Assembly (NCBI RefSeq): GCF_000300515.1
Contig: NZ_AMSI01000006.1
Location: 124,001-188,000 of the forward strand
Origin: Nitratireductor indicus C115
GTDB taxonomy: Bacteria > Pseudomonadota > Alphaproteobacteria > Rhizobiales > Rhizobiaceae
Length of the DNA stretch: 64,000 nucleotides
Reading direction: 5' to 3'
The translations under genes were made by a program, and so were the position numbers. The notes below the pieces were generated by a model. That model was not told where the DNA came from. It worked only from the letters and a program-made list of their open reading frames with translations, and searched no databases. This document shows, in pieces, positions 8,782-18,723 of the stretch (position 1 is its first letter; each line of letters starts with the position of its first letter).

Positions 8782-9702
8782 ATGGCCTATCTGGACAACA
8801 TCGCCATTTTCGTCCGCGTCGTCGAGCTTGGCAATCTTTCCGCCGCGGGCCGCGACATGCGCCTGTCACCGGCCGTTGCATCGAACCGGGTCAAGGAACT
8901 GGAAAAGCATCTCGGAGTGAGGCTTTTCAACCGCACCACCCGCCAGCTCACCCCCACCGAACAGGGCCGCGCCTTTTATGAGGGCGCCCGCAAGGTCCTG
9001 GAAGCCGTGGATGAGGCGGAGGCCTCGGTGGCTGCATTATCCGGCCAGCCGCGCGGCACGATCCGCGTGACGGCGCCACTTGGCATCGGCAAGCGACTGA
9101 TCGCCAGCGGCATTCCGGAATTCCGCGACAAATACCCCGAAATCGAAGTTCGCCTTCGCCTGTCCGACCACGAGGTGGACATGATGCGGGAGGGTATCGA
9201 TGTCGCTTTCAAACTCGGCATTCTGGAGAATTCCAGCTTCCGCATGCGCGGCATCATGGATTGCGACCGGGTTCTGGCCGCCGCTCCGGCCTATCTCGAA
9301 CGTCGCGGCGAGCCGCAAACGCCTCAGGAGCTCATCGAGGACAACCATGATTGTCTGATGCTACGGTTTCCGGGAACCCGTGAAAGTTTGTGGGCGCTGG
9401 AAACGGATGCCGGCCCGCAGAAATTCGAGGTGCGGGGCCCGTTCGATTCAGACGACGGCGACGTCATCACCGGTTGGGCGCTCGCCGGGCGGGGCATCAT
9501 CAACAAGCCGCGTTTCGAGATTGAGCCCTTCCTGCGCGACCGCCGCCTGAAAATCATTCTGCCGCAAAACCCGCCCGTGCCGGTAAAGCTTGCCGCATTA
9601 TATCCGCACAAGAAATTCCAGGATCCCAAGGTCCGCCTTCTGGTGGATTTCATGGCCGGGCGCTGCCAGAGAATGATCGCCGATATTCTGGCTGGGCGCT
9701 GA
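8782..9702 (+). CDS. LysR-family regulator, probable controller of purine degradation
   Basis: The 306-aa protein has an N-terminal winged helix-turn-helix (NLSAAGRDMRLSPAVASNRVKELEKHLG, then LFNRTTRQLTPTEQG) and a full-length LysR substrate-binding domain. The start has a GGGGAG ribosome site. It is divergent from puuD-guaD-glycerate kinase. The same T-N11-A element occurs in its own promoter region and in the hiuH/puuE gap 10 kb away, which points to this protein as regulator of both operon pairs. The ligand (urate, xanthine or an ureide) is unknown. Confidence 0.85.
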   Translation: MAYLDNIAIFVRVVELGNLSAAGRDMRLSPAVASNRVKELEKHLGVRLFNRTTRQLTPTEQGRAFYEGARKVLEAVDEAEASVAALSGQPRGTIRVTAPLGIGKRLIASGIPEFRDKYPEIEVRLRLSDHEVDMMREGIDVAFKLGILENSSFRMRGIMDCDRVLAAAPAYLERRGEPQTPQELIEDNHDCLMLRFPGTRESLWALETDAGPQKFEVRGPFDSDDGDVITGWALAGRGIINKPRFEIEPFLRDRRLKIILPQNPPVPVKLAALYPHKKFQDPKVRLLVDFMAGRCQRMIADILAGR

Positions 9703-9746
9703 AGCCTCGCGCCCCCTTCCTCCATCTCCACAAAAGGCCGGAACGC

Positions 9747-10088
9747 TCACGCCGCCTCGATATCCCCCTGAAGCGCTGTCAAATGCGGCTCGGCGGCGGC
9801 CAGGGCTGCCCGCTCGATGGCGCGGAACCGGCTGACGACGGCAAGGCCAACCGGAGTGAGTGCCGCTCCGCCGCCACGCTTGCCGCCGGTCTGCGTGGAA
9901 ACCACGGGCTTTCCGAAAATCTGGTTCATCTCTTCCACCAGATCCCAGGCGCGCTTGTAGGACATCTGCATCTGCCTGGCGCCCGCCGAGATGGATCCGA
10001 ACGAAGCGATATTCTCAAGCAGTTCGATCTTACCCGGTCCGATCCTGCCATCCGGATCGAGATTGACGCGAAGGCTGAGCGAAGGCAT
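9747..10088 (-). CDS. modE: ModE-type molybdate-responsive regulator, DNA-binding domain only
   Basis: The 113-aa protein matches the ModE N-terminal winged helix: KIELLENIASFGSISAGARQMQMSYKRAWDLVEEMN, with TGGKRGGGAALTPVG as the wing. It lacks the two C-terminal MOP (molybdate-binding) domains of E. coli ModE, as in many alphaproteobacterial versions, so how it senses molybdate is open. It sits just downstream of modCBA in the same direction. A ModE-like box lies in its own promoter and another before modA, which fits repression of uptake when molybdate is plentiful. The start has an AGGA ribosome site. Confidence 0.87.
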   Translation of the reverse strand: MPSLSLRVNLDPDGRIGPGKIELLENIASFGSISAGARQMQMSYKRAWDLVEEMNQIFGKPVVSTQTGGKRGGGAALTPVGLAVVSRFRAIERAALAAAEPHLTALQGDIEAA

Positions 10089-10110
10089 CGAACATATCCT
10101 GCGTAGAAAG

Positions 10111-10133
10111 CGTTATGGTCTTGACTTTATAAC
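10111..10133. promoter_or_regulatory. ModE-like box upstream of modE
   Basis: CGTTAT (10111-10116) and ATAAC (10129-10133) give the dyad GTTAT-N12-ATAAC, which matches the ends of the known ModE operator. It is 23 to 45 bases upstream of the modE start codon. The same spacing recurs before modA. Confidence 0.65.
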
Positions 10134-10217
10134 ACTGCGTCAGCCGGCAAAAAAGCGCGCATGCGCAATTGAATGAGCTTGAACCTGCCGGGCACGCTCG
10201 GAAGGGCACGGCAGGCC

Positions 10218-11318
10218 CTATCGCGAAGCAAGGCTCGCGCTCTTCACCTGCGCGTGGATTGCCGTGCCCTCCGAAAGACCGAGCACATCCCAGGAGCGCC
10301 GCGTTATACGCGCAAGCAGACCATCGCCGGCACCGTCCTCACCCAGACCAAGAACCAGGATCATTTCGCGTTCATCGACCGTCCGCGCCGAGCGGATACG
10401 CGCCGGCAGCACGTTGAGGATGGAGGTCGCGGCCGGCTTTTCGAGCGCTATGCTGACATCTCCGGCTCCAACCCGAAGCCTGAGGCGCGTGCCCGCTTCC
10501 AGCCGTTGCCGGCCCGGGACAAGAAAAACGGCGCCAAGCACGTCGAGTTTCAGCAACCCGTATTGTTCATCGAAGCCCTTCACGACCGCGTCGAGGCTGA
10601 CAGCCGCCTCGCGCTGCAACGCAAGCGGCAGGCTCGTGTCGCTCTGGATCGCCCCGAGAGGGCCGGAAGCAATCACGCCGCCCGCCCGCATCAGGACCAG
10701 TTCGTCGGCAAGTCGCTCCACCTCGAAAAGATCGTGTGTCACATAGAGCACCGGGATCGCCAGTGCCTCATGAAGCCTTTCGAGAAAGGGCAGAATCTCG
10801 TCGCGCGTCTGCCGGTCGAGGGCCGAGAGCGGCTCGTCCATCAACAGAAGACGCGGCTGGGAAAGAAGCGCCCGGCCGATGGCCACCCGCTGTCGTTCTC
10901 CGCCGGACAGATGCTGGGGCGCGCGCGCCATGAGGTGTTCGAGCCCAAGAAGATCGATCACCTCGTCGAAACCGACCCGCCCCTCCGCTGGAGGGAGCAC
11001 CTTGCCGTGCGAGGAATAAAGAAGATTGCTCCGCACCGACATGTGCGGGAACAGGCTCGCCTCCTGAAACACATAGCCGACCCTACGCTTGTGCGGCGGA
11101 AGGAAGGTGTTCTCATCCTGCCAGATCTCGCCACCGACACGGCAGGTGCCGTTAAGCCTTTGCAGGCCGGCAATGCACCGCAGGACGCTTGTCTTCCCAC
11201 AGCCCGACGGCCCGAACAGCGCCGTGATGCCGTGCCCTGGCGCAGCAAAGCGCGCATCAAGCGGAAAGCCGCCCAGCTGCCCCTTGAAAGCCACTTCGAT
11301 ATCGGCGCGTGAACTCAT
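10218..11318 (-). CDS. modC: Molybdate ABC transporter ATP-binding protein
   Basis: The 366-aa ATPase has Walker [10 protein letters not shown], a Q-loop, signature [16 protein letters not shown], Walker B LLLMDEP and an H-loop VTHD. A C-terminal TOBE/MOP-type domain follows (about 290-366; [24 protein letters not shown]), as usual for ModC. It powers molybdate import at the inner membrane. Its ATG overlaps the modB stop by four bases (ATGA), so translation is coupled. Confidence 0.93.
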   Translation of the reverse strand: MSSRADIEVAFKGQLGGFPLDARFAAPGHGITALFGPSGCGKTSVLRCIAGLQRLNGTCRVGGEIWQDENTFLPPHKRRVGYVFQEASLFPHMSVRSNLLYSSHGKVLPPAEGRVGFDEVIDLLGLEHLMARAPQHLSGGERQRVAIGRALLSQPRLLLMDEPLSALDRQTRDEILPFLERLHEALAIPVLYVTHDLFEVERLADELVLMRAGGVIASGPLGAIQSDTSLPLALQREAAVSLDAVVKGFDEQYGLLKLDVLGAVFLVPGRQRLEAGTRLRLRVGAGDVSIALEKPAATSILNVLPARIRSARTVDEREMILVLGLGEDGAGDGLLARITRRSWDVLGLSEGTAIHAQVKSASLASR

Positions 11319-12010
11319 TCTCCCGCCCTGCGCATGCGTTTTTCGATCAGCGTCATGGCAAGAATGACAGCGAAGGCGAACACGACCATGCCTCCGGCCA
11401 ATATATTGGCTTCGCGCCAGCGCAGCGTCTCGACAAAATCATAGATGGCGACCGAAAGGACCTTCGTTTCGCCGGGCACGTTGCCGCCGATCATCAACAC
11501 CACACCGAACTCGCCCACCGTGTGAGCAAAACCGAGCACGGCCCCGGTCAGGAAACCTGGCCGCGCCAGAGGAACCGCGACCGTCCAGAAGGCCCGCGCG
11601 GGCGAGGCGCGCAGGGTTGCGGCCACCTCAAGCGGCCGGTCGCCCATCGCCTCGAAGGCGTTGCGGATCGGTTGAACCACGAAAGGCAGCGAATAGACCA
11701 CCGAGCCGATGACCAGTCCCTCGAAGGTGAAGGCAAGCGTGCGTGCGCCCCACAGGCCGGCAAGCGCACCGCCGGGGCCGCTCGGCCCCAGCGTCACGAG
11801 CAGGTAGAAACCGAGCACGGTAGGCGGCAGAACGAGCGGCAGCGCGACAATGGCCGCCACCGCCTCCTTCCACCATGCACGCGAGCGCGCAAGCCACCAC
11901 GCGACCGGCGTGCCGACGACCAGCAGGATCGCCGTCGTCAACGCCGCCAGTTCGATGGTCAGTCGGACCGCAGTCCATATTTCCGGTGAAAGCGCCTGCA
12001 CGATACTCAA
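11315..12010 (-). CDS. modB: Molybdate ABC transporter permease
   Basis: The 231-aa membrane protein has about five hydrophobic segments and the permease EAA loop ([39 protein letters not shown]), which is the ModB type. It starts with TTG and overlaps the modA stop by four bases (TTGA). The length and the [14 protein letters not shown] motif are typical for ModB. It forms the transmembrane channel with ModC, and XdhB in the neighbouring operon is the likely consumer of the imported molybdenum. Confidence 0.92.
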   Translation of the reverse strand: MSIVQALSPEIWTAVRLTIELAALTTAILLVVGTPVAWWLARSRAWWKEAVAAIVALPLVLPPTVLGFYLLVTLGPSGPGGALAGLWGARTLAFTFEGLVIGSVVYSLPFVVQPIRNAFEAMGDRPLEVAATLRASPARAFWTVAVPLARPGFLTGAVLGFAHTVGEFGVVLMIGGNVPGETKVLSVAIYDFVETLRWREANILAGGMVVFAFAVILAMTLIEKRMRRAGE

Positions 12011-12777
12011 TTAGCAGATTCGACGCCGTAACCGTACTTTTCGATCACGGCCAGCGCCGCAGGGCTTCTAAGGAACGCGACGAAGGCCCTGGCCGCATCG
12101 TTTGCCTCGCCCTTTTTCAGAAGGACAGCATCCTGCTTGATCGGATTGTACAGATCGCCCGGCACCTCCCAGCGTGATCCGCTTTCATTGCCGGCGAGCT
12201 GAGCCTTCGCAACGAAGCCCAGCTCGGCATTGGCGGTTTCCACGAACTGGTAGGTCTGGGCGATGTTGTTGCCCTGAACGATCTTGTTCTTGAGAGCATC
12301 GTAGACACCGAGCGCCTTCATGGCTTCAACGGCAGCAGTTCCATAGGGCGCCGTTTCGGGGTTGGCGACGGCGATCTTCTGGAAGTCGCCGGCCTTCAGC
12401 GTCTCCTGGTCCTTTACGAGGTCGGCCTCAGAACTCCACAGTACAAGCTTGCCGATGGCGTAGGTAAAGCTGGAGCCTTCAACGCCATATCCTTCCGCGA
12501 TCGCCTTTGCCGGCCGATCGTCATCGGCGGCAAGGAAGACCTCAAAGGGCGCATCCTGCGTGATCTGCGTATAGAGCTGCCCCGTCGAACCGAAGCTCAG
12601 AACGGCCTGATGCTCCGTCTCGGCGGAAAACAAGGTGGCGATTTCCTTTGCTGCCTCGGTGAAATTGGCCGCCACCGCGACATTGGTCTCACCCGCCGCA
12701 GCCGGCCCCGCCAGAGCGGCGCAAACCACCATCACAGCTCCCGCGACACCCCACCGCACACGCGTCTCCATCAGCAT
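12007..12777 (-). CDS. modA: Molybdate-binding periplasmic protein
   Basis: The 256-aa protein begins with a signal peptide (hydrophobic [21 protein letters not shown], cleavage after AAA). The mature part starts [20 protein letters not shown] and contains STGQLYTQI and [13 protein letters not shown], which are ModA features including the Ser/Thr anion site. I chose the ATG at 12777 because AGGAG lies six bases upstream. The frame is open further, but that part is not protein-like. First gene of modABC; a ModE-like box lies about 55 to 80 bases upstream. Confidence 0.92.
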   Translation of the reverse strand: MLMETRVRWGVAGAVMVVCAALAGPAAAGETNVAVAANFTEAAKEIATLFSAETEHQAVLSFGSTGQLYTQITQDAPFEVFLAADDDRPAKAIAEGYGVEGSSFTYAIGKLVLWSSEADLVKDQETLKAGDFQKIAVANPETAPYGTAAVEAMKALGVYDALKNKIVQGNNIAQTYQFVETANAELGFVAKAQLAGNESGSRWEVPGDLYNPIKQDAVLLKKGEANDAARAFVAFLRSPAALAVIEKYGYGVESAN

Positions 12778-12832
12778 GAACCTCTCCTGAATCGTGAAAT
12801 TTGCCCTGACCATGCACGCCGCATAGCTTTTT

Positions 12833-12855
12833 CGATATATACAGATAAATATAAC
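12833..12855. promoter_or_regulatory. ModE-like box upstream of modA
   Basis: Read on the minus strand, GTTAT-N12-ATATC followed by G has the same half-site spacing as the box before modE and resembles the TATATA-rich E. coli ModE operator. It sits in the 12778-13033 gap, where the mod operon and the TrmO-like gene are divergent. It may also affect the latter. Confidence 0.6.
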
Positions 12856-13033
12856 AATGGAAGACAGAGAATCGCCAATGTCCATCAAACGGGCATGCAG
12901 GAGTGAATATTGCCATTCACGCTATCTATCGCTGTATGGTGCGAGATCGGGATCTATTAGGAAAACCCAGGGAAGACGCGATGATGAGACGAAGCAGGCC
13001 CGGACACACCCAGCACATACGGATCTTCCGCTG

Positions 13034-13528
13034 ATGGTGCGCGAAAACGAAATCAGGCCGAGTGAAATGGCCGTCGAACCTCCACCGGCCACGGATGCGG
13101 GACTTGTCTTTATCGGAAGGATATATTCGCCTTGGACGTCCCGTCTCAAGGCGCCGCGTCAGGGCCGGCAGGACGGGCCGCTCTGCCGCATCGAAATCTT
13201 CGATCCCTGGGTACCCGCGCTCGATGGCATCGGGCGATTCGAGCGTCTCGAAGTGCTATACTGGCTTCATCTCTCGCGCCGCGATCTGGTGCGCCAGAGC
13301 CCGGCCAATGACGGCAGTGCACGCGGCACCTTCGCGCTGCGCTCGCCGGTGCGGCCCAATCCTATAGGCACATCGGTCGTTTCCCTTGTAGAGGTCGACG
13401 GCCCGGTCTTGCTCGTAAGGGGGCTCGATTGCCTCGACGGTACTCCGCTCCTGGACCTGAAGCCGGATCGCACGCTCTTCACCCCCATCGCGCCACCGCA
13501 ACCCGGTGATTTCGAAACGGGAGATTGA
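13034..13528 (+). CDS. TrmO/TsaA-type tRNA methyltransferase-like protein
   Basis: The 164-aa protein has the TsaA beta-barrel signature: FIGRIYSPW, then [44 protein letters not shown] and [14 protein letters not shown]. TrmO uses S-adenosylmethionine to N6-methylate t6A at tRNA position 37; whether this short version does so is unproven. The frame is open upstream to 12857, but family members begin shortly before FIGRI, so I use the ATG at 13034. No strong ribosome site is visible. It is divergent from modA and ends 76 bases before the convergent xdhC stop. Confidence 0.8.
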   Translation: MVRENEIRPSEMAVEPPPATDAGLVFIGRIYSPWTSRLKAPRQGRQDGPLCRIEIFDPWVPALDGIGRFERLEVLYWLHLSRRDLVRQSPANDGSARGTFALRSPVRPNPIGTSVVSLVEVDGPVLLVRGLDCLDGTPLLDLKPDRTLFTPIAPPQPGDFETGD

Positions 13529-13604
13529 GCACTTCTTTGGTGAAGCATGGCCTCTCACCCAGGATGGCGCAGCTCCTCCTTGAGCAGCTTAAGCAGCAAG
13601 AGCC

Positions 13605-14414
13605 TCACTCTTGCGCAAAGAGGGCGGTCGCGATTTCCGCAGCCGCCAGCGTTGCGATCACTGCCGGCCGCTTGTCACGCACCCCTTCACCGCCAATCGG
13701 CGAATGAAGCCGTTCGAGCAACGCTGCATCGCCCCCGTTGCGGGCGAACCAGGAGGCAAAGGTCGCCCGCTTCGTGCGCGATCCGATCATGCCCACATAG
13801 GCGGCGTCATTGCGTCGGAGCGCCTCGCCGGCGATCAGGAAATCCAGTGCATGATCATGGGTCAGAACCACGAATGCGCTACCGGGAGGGGCTGTGCGCA
13901 CGGCCTCCTCGGGCATTGCCAAAAGCCGCCTTTCCACCCCATCGGGAAGCCCCTGAAGCGCCTCTTGCCGCGTCTCCACAACGGTTACTTTCACCGGCAT
14001 CAGGCATAGCGCCCCGGCCAGTGCCACGCCGACATGCCCGCCACCGAACAGGAAAACCGAAGGCCGGGCGGCCTCCAGCGTTGCCATCTCTTCGATAAGC
14101 GCCCGCCGGCGTGGCCGGTCCAGAAGTGCGATGTCGAGCCCGACGCGCCCGCCGCAGCACTGTCCGATCTCAGGGCCGAGCGGCACATCGAGTTCGGCTT
14201 TCGCATCCTCGCCCGCAATCAGGGCGCGCGCCTGTTCGATCGCCATGAATTCGAGCTGCCCGCCGCCAATGGTGCCGAAAATCGCGTCCTGCCCGACGAG
14301 CATCCAGGCGCCGGCCTCACGCGGAGTGGAGCCTTTGGCTTCGCGCACGCGCACCAGCGCCAGCTCGGGCCGCACGGCAAGAAAGGCCTCCAGTTTCGCA
14401 AGCGAATGGCTCAT
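13605..14414 (-). CDS. xdhC: Xanthine dehydrogenase accessory protein XdhC
   Basis: The 269-aa protein has the N-terminal XdhC/CoxI domain (VREAKGSTPREAGAWMLVG, TIGGGQLEF, CCGGRVGLD) and a C-terminal Rossmann part (VFLFGGGHVGVALAGALCLMPVKVTVVETR). XdhC binds molybdenum cofactor, helps its sulfuration and inserts it into XdhB. I chose the ATG at 14414, with AAGGA five bases upstream, over the ATG four codons earlier. Last gene of the hiuH-xdhA-xdhB-xdhC operon. Confidence 0.92.
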   Translation of the reverse strand: MSHSLAKLEAFLAVRPELALVRVREAKGSTPREAGAWMLVGQDAIFGTIGGGQLEFMAIEQARALIAGEDAKAELDVPLGPEIGQCCGGRVGLDIALLDRPRRRALIEEMATLEAARPSVFLFGGGHVGVALAGALCLMPVKVTVVETRQEALQGLPDGVERRLLAMPEEAVRTAPPGSAFVVLTHDHALDFLIAGEALRRNDAAYVGMIGSRTKRATFASWFARNGGDAALLERLHSPIGGEGVRDKRPAVIATLAAAEIATALFAQE

Positions 14415-14445
14415 GCGATCCTTCATCCTGGCAGCCGCGAATACA

Positions 14446-16788
14446 CTACGCGTCGGCCTGACCGGCCCGCACCCGCTCCACCGCCATCAAAACGCGCTCC
14501 GGCGTTGCCGGCGCGTCGAGCCTCGGACAGAGCCTGTGGCCCGCAACGCTTGCCACCGCATCGGAAAGCGCGTGCAGCACGGCCATGCCCAACATGAAGG
14601 GCGGTTCGCCCACGGCTTTCGAGCGATGCACGGTCGGCTCCGCATTCTCCGCCCAGTCTGCCAGCGCCACATTGAAGATTTTCGGCCGGTCGGAAGCAAG
14701 CGGGATCTTGTATGTGGAGGGCGCATGGGTGGCGAGCCGCCCCTTCTTGTCCCAGACAAGCTCTTCCGTAGTCAGCCAGCCCATGCCCTGGATGAAGCCG
14801 CCTTCGATCTGGCCGAGATCGATGGCCGGGTTCAGTGAACGGCCCACCTCGTGCAGGATATCCACACGTTCGACCATATATTCGCCCGTCAGCGTGTCGA
14901 CCGAGACTTCGGCGCATGCCGCGCCATAGGCGAAATAATAGAAAGGATGTCCCTGCCCCTTGTCCCGATCCCAATGGATTTTCGGCGTCTTGTAGAAACC
15001 AGCCGCTGAGAGCTGGACGCGTGCCATATAGGCCTGATGGATGAGGTCATCGAAGGCGATTTCCTGATTGCCGACACGCACCCGTCCCGGCAGGAACACG
15101 ATCTGATCCGTCGGAACCTCATAGCGATCCGCAGCAAAATCGATCAGCCGCGTCTTGATCTGTCGCGCCGCATCCTGCGCTGCCATGCCGTTCAGGTCGG
15201 AGCCGGAAGACGCGGCAGTGGCAGACGTATTGGGCACCTTGCCGGTCGTGGTTGCGGTGATCTTCACACGGTCGATATCGATCTGGAATTCCTCGGCCAC
15301 CACTTGCGCGACCTTCACATAAAGGCCCTGGCCCATCTCGGTGCCGCCATGGTTCAAATGCACGGACCCGTCCGTATAGACATGCACCAGCGCACCCGCC
15401 TGGTTGAAATGGGTGGCGGTGAACGAGATGCCGAACTTGACCGGCGTCAGCGCAAGCCCCCGCTTGACGACGGGGCTGTTCTTGTTGAAGGCCGCGATCT
15501 CACGGCGGCGGCGCGCATAGGCCGCACTTTCCTCGAGCTCCGCCACGATGCGCTCCACGACATTGTCCTCCACCGTCTGGTGGTACGGCGTCGTATCGCG
15601 ACCGGGCCCGCCATAAAAATTCAGCTTGCGGATATCGAGCGGGTCCTTGCCGACCGCGAAGGCGACTTCATCGATGATCCGCTCCGCCCCCACCATGCCC
15701 TGCGGTCCGCCGAAACCGCGAAAAGCGGTATTGGACACTGTGTTGGTGTAGAGCGGCCGCGAAACGGCACGTACTGCGGGATAGAAATAGGCGTTGTCGC
15801 AATGAAACAATGCCCGGTCCGTTACGGGACCGGAAAGATCGGCTGAAAAGCCGCAGCGCGCCGCATAGGCGAAATCGGCAGCGAGGATGTTGCCTTCGTC
15901 GTCGAACCCGACATCATAGTCGATCAGGAAATCGTGCCGCTTTCCCGTCGCCGTCATGTCATCGTCCCTGTCGGGGCGAATCTTGACCGGACGCTTCAGC
16001 CGCTTGGCGGCGATGGCAGCAATGGCGGCAAACTGGTTTGCCTGCGTCTCCTTGCCGCCGAAGCCGCCGCCCATGCGCCGCACCTCGATGGTCACCGCGT
16101 GGGAGGAAACGCCGAGCGCATGCGCCACCATATGCTGCACCTCGCTCGGATGCTGCGTGGAGGAATGCACGAGCACATCGCCATCCTCGCCGGGCATCGC
16201 GAAAGCGATCTGACCTTCAAGGTAGAAATGGTCCTGCCCGCCGACCCTCATCTGCCCGCGGATACGCCGCGGCGCTTCGCCGAGGGCGATCTCCACTTCG
16301 CCGCGCAAGAGCGTCAGCGGCTTGGTCACCAAAGGTGCATCCGGCCCCGCATCGGCGACGTCGATCAGCGCCGGCAGTTCCGCATAGTCGATCTTCGCGA
16401 GCCGGCAGGCGCGGCGTGCCGCCTCACGCGTTTCGGCAATCACCGCGAAGACCGGCTGGCCGAAGAAATGCACCTTCCCTTCCGCCAGCACGGGCTCATC
16501 ATGCAGGCCGGTCGGGCTGAGGTCGTTGACGCCGGGCACATCGCTTGCCGTCAGGACATCGACCACGCCGGGTGCCGCCCGCACAGCCGAAAGGTCCATG
16601 GCAAGAATGTCCCCATGGGCAACAGTGGACAGGCCGAGGCAGGCATGCAGCGTGCCCGCAGGCTCCGGCATATCGTCGATATAGACCGCCTCGCCCGTTA
16701 CATGCTTGTGCGCGGAATCATGGCGCTGGTCGGTCGCCACCCCGCCTGAAATCCGCTTCCTGTCGAGCTGCGCCTGATGCTTGTTCAT
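14446..16788 (-). CDS. xdhB: Xanthine dehydrogenase, molybdopterin-binding large subunit
   Basis: The 780-aa subunit carries the molybdenum centre that hydroxylates hypoxanthine and xanthine to urate. Visible are the N-terminal a/b hammerhead (RHDSAHKHVTGEAVYIDDMPEPAGTLH), VRRMGGGFGGKE, TAFRGFGGPQG, NHGGTEMGQGL and the C-terminal GEPPFMLGMAVLHAL carrying the catalytic Glu. I use the ATG at 16788: it has a GAGG ribosome site and lies one base after the xdhA stop. An ATG at 16803 inside xdhA is less likely. Needs Mo cofactor, which ties it to the adjacent mod genes. Confidence 0.95.
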   Translation of the reverse strand: MNKHQAQLDRKRISGGVATDQRHDSAHKHVTGEAVYIDDMPEPAGTLHACLGLSTVAHGDILAMDLSAVRAAPGVVDVLTASDVPGVNDLSPTGLHDEPVLAEGKVHFFGQPVFAVIAETREAARRACRLAKIDYAELPALIDVADAGPDAPLVTKPLTLLRGEVEIALGEAPRRIRGQMRVGGQDHFYLEGQIAFAMPGEDGDVLVHSSTQHPSEVQHMVAHALGVSSHAVTIEVRRMGGGFGGKETQANQFAAIAAIAAKRLKRPVKIRPDRDDDMTATGKRHDFLIDYDVGFDDEGNILAADFAYAARCGFSADLSGPVTDRALFHCDNAYFYPAVRAVSRPLYTNTVSNTAFRGFGGPQGMVGAERIIDEVAFAVGKDPLDIRKLNFYGGPGRDTTPYHQTVEDNVVERIVAELEESAAYARRRREIAAFNKNSPVVKRGLALTPVKFGISFTATHFNQAGALVHVYTDGSVHLNHGGTEMGQGLYVKVAQVVAEEFQIDIDRVKITATTTGKVPNTSATAASSGSDLNGMAAQDAARQIKTRLIDFAADRYEVPTDQIVFLPGRVRVGNQEIAFDDLIHQAYMARVQLSAAGFYKTPKIHWDRDKGQGHPFYYFAYGAACAEVSVDTLTGEYMVERVDILHEVGRSLNPAIDLGQIEGGFIQGMGWLTTEELVWDKKGRLATHAPSTYKIPLASDRPKIFNVALADWAENAEPTVHRSKAVGEPPFMLGMAVLHALSDAVASVAGHRLCPRLDAPATPERVLMAVERVRAGQADA

Positions 16789-16789
16789 G

Positions 16790-18256
16790 TCAGGCAGCCT
16801 CATGGCGGGAAAGCATCAACGGCACATGGCCCTCCACCCCTTCGAGGAAGAAACGACGCAGCAGGTTTCCCGCGACCACAAGCCGATAGTTCGCCGAAGC
16901 GCGCATATCGCTGATCGGCGAAAAATCCTCGGCCAGCGCAGCGACAGCTTGCTCCAGCGTATCCGCATTCCAGGACCTGCCGGTAAGAGCAGCCTCGACT
17001 GCGGTGGCGCGCCTGGGCGTTGCAGCCATGCCGCCGAATGCGATGCGCGCCGAGGTCACCACGCCGTTTTCGACGCTCACATTGAAGGCTCCAAGCACGG
17101 CGGTAATATCCTCGTCGCGCCGCTTGGAGACCTTCCACACCGAAAAGCGCGTGCCCTCTGGTGGCAACGGAAGCTCGATGGCCTCGACGAACTCGCCCGG
17201 CATGCGATCCTGCTTGCCGTAGTCGATGAAATAGGTCTCGAGCGGAATGGTCCGACGGCTCCCGCCCTTGCGCAGCACCAGCCGCGCGCCGAGCGCGATC
17301 AGAGGCGGCGGCGTATCGCCGATGGGCGAGCCATTGGCGATATTACCGCCGAGTGTGCCCATATTGCGCACCTGTTCCCCGCCAATACGCTCGATGAGGG
17401 CGCCCAGCGCCGGAATACGCCGTGAGAGAAGGTCGAATGCATCGGTATAGCTGACCCCAGCGCCGATACGGAGCATGCCATCGGCTTCTTCGATACCGTG
17501 CAAATCTTCCAGTCCGCCAATGAAGACTACGGGCCCGATGTCACGCATGAATTTCGTGACCCACAATCCGACATCCGTCGCTCCGGCGACGATGGTCGCC
17601 TTCGGTTCCTCTTCCAGAATGGCTGCAAGATCGTCAGCATTCGCGGGAACGATCAGACGCTCCCGACCCTCGCCGATCTCCACACGCGCACCGTCCCGCA
17701 TCGCTGCAAGCCGTGATGTTACGCTGTCCCGCTCCTCGACCAGCGGGTCGCCGACGGAGGAAATTTCGCCGGCAGCCCGGGCCGCGCGGACGATTGCCTC
17801 ATAGCCGGTGCAGCGGCACAAATTGCCCTGAAGAGCCTTTTCAATGGCCTGTTCGCCCGGCCCCGGCTCGCGCATCCAAAGCGCATAGAGCGACATGACA
17901 AAGCCCGGCGTGCAGAACCCGCACTGCGAGCCGTGAAAATCCACCATCGCCTGCTGCACGGGATGAAGGCTTCCGTCGGCACGCTTCAGATGCTCGACCG
18001 TCACCACATGGCAGCAATCGAGCGACCCCAGAAAACGGATGCAGGCGTTGACGCTCTCATAGCGAAGCACGCCACCGGACAAGCGGCCGACCAGAACGGT
18101 GCAGGCCCCGCAATCGCCTTCCGCACACCCTTCCTTGGTGCCGGTCAGGCGGCGGCGAAGACGAAGATAGTCGAGCAGCGTCTCACCGGTCTGGATGTCC
18201 GAAAGCGCAACCTCCGTTCCGTTCAGAAGAAACCGGATTTCGTCACGCGTCTTCAT
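16790..18256 (-). CDS. xdhA: Xanthine dehydrogenase, iron-sulfur/FAD small subunit
   Basis: The 488-aa subunit holds two 2Fe-2S clusters, then an FAD domain. First cluster: Cys44, Cys49, Cys52 and Cys72 (GCAEGDCGACTV). Second cluster: Cys112 and Cys115 (QCGFCTPG) with Cys147 and Cys149 (NLCRC). The FAD domain shows ATIVAGATDVGLWV and the GTLGGNIANGSPIGDTPP loop. Electrons from XdhB pass through it to NAD+. Its start overlaps the hiuH stop by one base (TGATG). Confidence 0.95.
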   Translation of the reverse strand: MKTRDEIRFLLNGTEVALSDIQTGETLLDYLRLRRRLTGTKEGCAEGDCGACTVLVGRLSGGVLRYESVNACIRFLGSLDCCHVVTVEHLKRADGSLHPVQQAMVDFHGSQCGFCTPGFVMSLYALWMREPGPGEQAIEKALQGNLCRCTGYEAIVRAARAAGEISSVGDPLVEERDSVTSRLAAMRDGARVEIGEGRERLIVPANADDLAAILEEEPKATIVAGATDVGLWVTKFMRDIGPVVFIGGLEDLHGIEEADGMLRIGAGVSYTDAFDLLSRRIPALGALIERIGGEQVRNMGTLGGNIANGSPIGDTPPPLIALGARLVLRKGGSRRTIPLETYFIDYGKQDRMPGEFVEAIELPLPPEGTRFSVWKVSKRRDEDITAVLGAFNVSVENGVVTSARIAFGGMAATPRRATAVEAALTGRSWNADTLEQAVAALAEDFSPISDMRASANYRLVVAGNLLRRFFLEGVEGHVPLMLSRHEAA

Positions 18257-18621
18257 CAGCTGCCCCTGTAGGTGGAATAACCGAATGGCGAGATCAGAAG
18301 CGGCACGTGATAATGCGTCTCCTCCGCCATGCCGAAACGGATCGGCACAAGGTCCAGAAAGGCCGGATCGGGAAGCCGGAGATTTTGACTGCGAAGATAT
18401 TCGCCCGCCGCAAAGACGAGTTCGTAAATCCCGGTCCGGAAGACTTCACCTTCCAGCAGAGGCGCATCGCAGCGCCCATCGCTATTGGTGCGCACGGTCT
18501 TGATGAGGGAACGGCTCTCGCCCTCCAGACGATACAGGACGATCTCCAGCCCGACAGCAGGCTTGCCGCTGGCCGTATCCAGCACATGGGTCGTCAGACG
18601 GCCTCCGCGTGCCTCGCTCAT
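18256..18621 (-). CDS. hiuH: 5-hydroxyisourate hydrolase (transthyretin-like)
   Basis: The 121-aa protein is a complete HIUase: [14 protein letters not shown] near the N-terminus, TNSDGRCD in the middle, and the C-terminal YRGS tetrapeptide typical of the enzyme (not of transthyretin). It hydrolyses the unstable PuuD product 5-hydroxyisourate to OHCU. The start is the ATG at 18621 with GGGAGG upstream; upstream codons are not family-like. First gene of the xdh operon and divergent from puuE, with a LysR-type box between them. Confidence 0.94.
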   Translation of the reverse strand: MSEARGGRLTTHVLDTASGKPAVGLEIVLYRLEGESRSLIKTVRTNSDGRCDAPLLEGEVFRTGIYELVFAAGEYLRSQNLRLPDPAFLDLVPIRFGMAEETHYHVPLLISPFGYSTYRGS

Positions 18622-18723
18622 GCAGCCTCCCTTTTTTCTTTTCCGGACTGTTTTCCAGCCGACGCGATTGTGCTGCAAATCCATGGCAAGGATAAGGGGG
18701 GCTGTACCGGAAGCATTGGAAAA

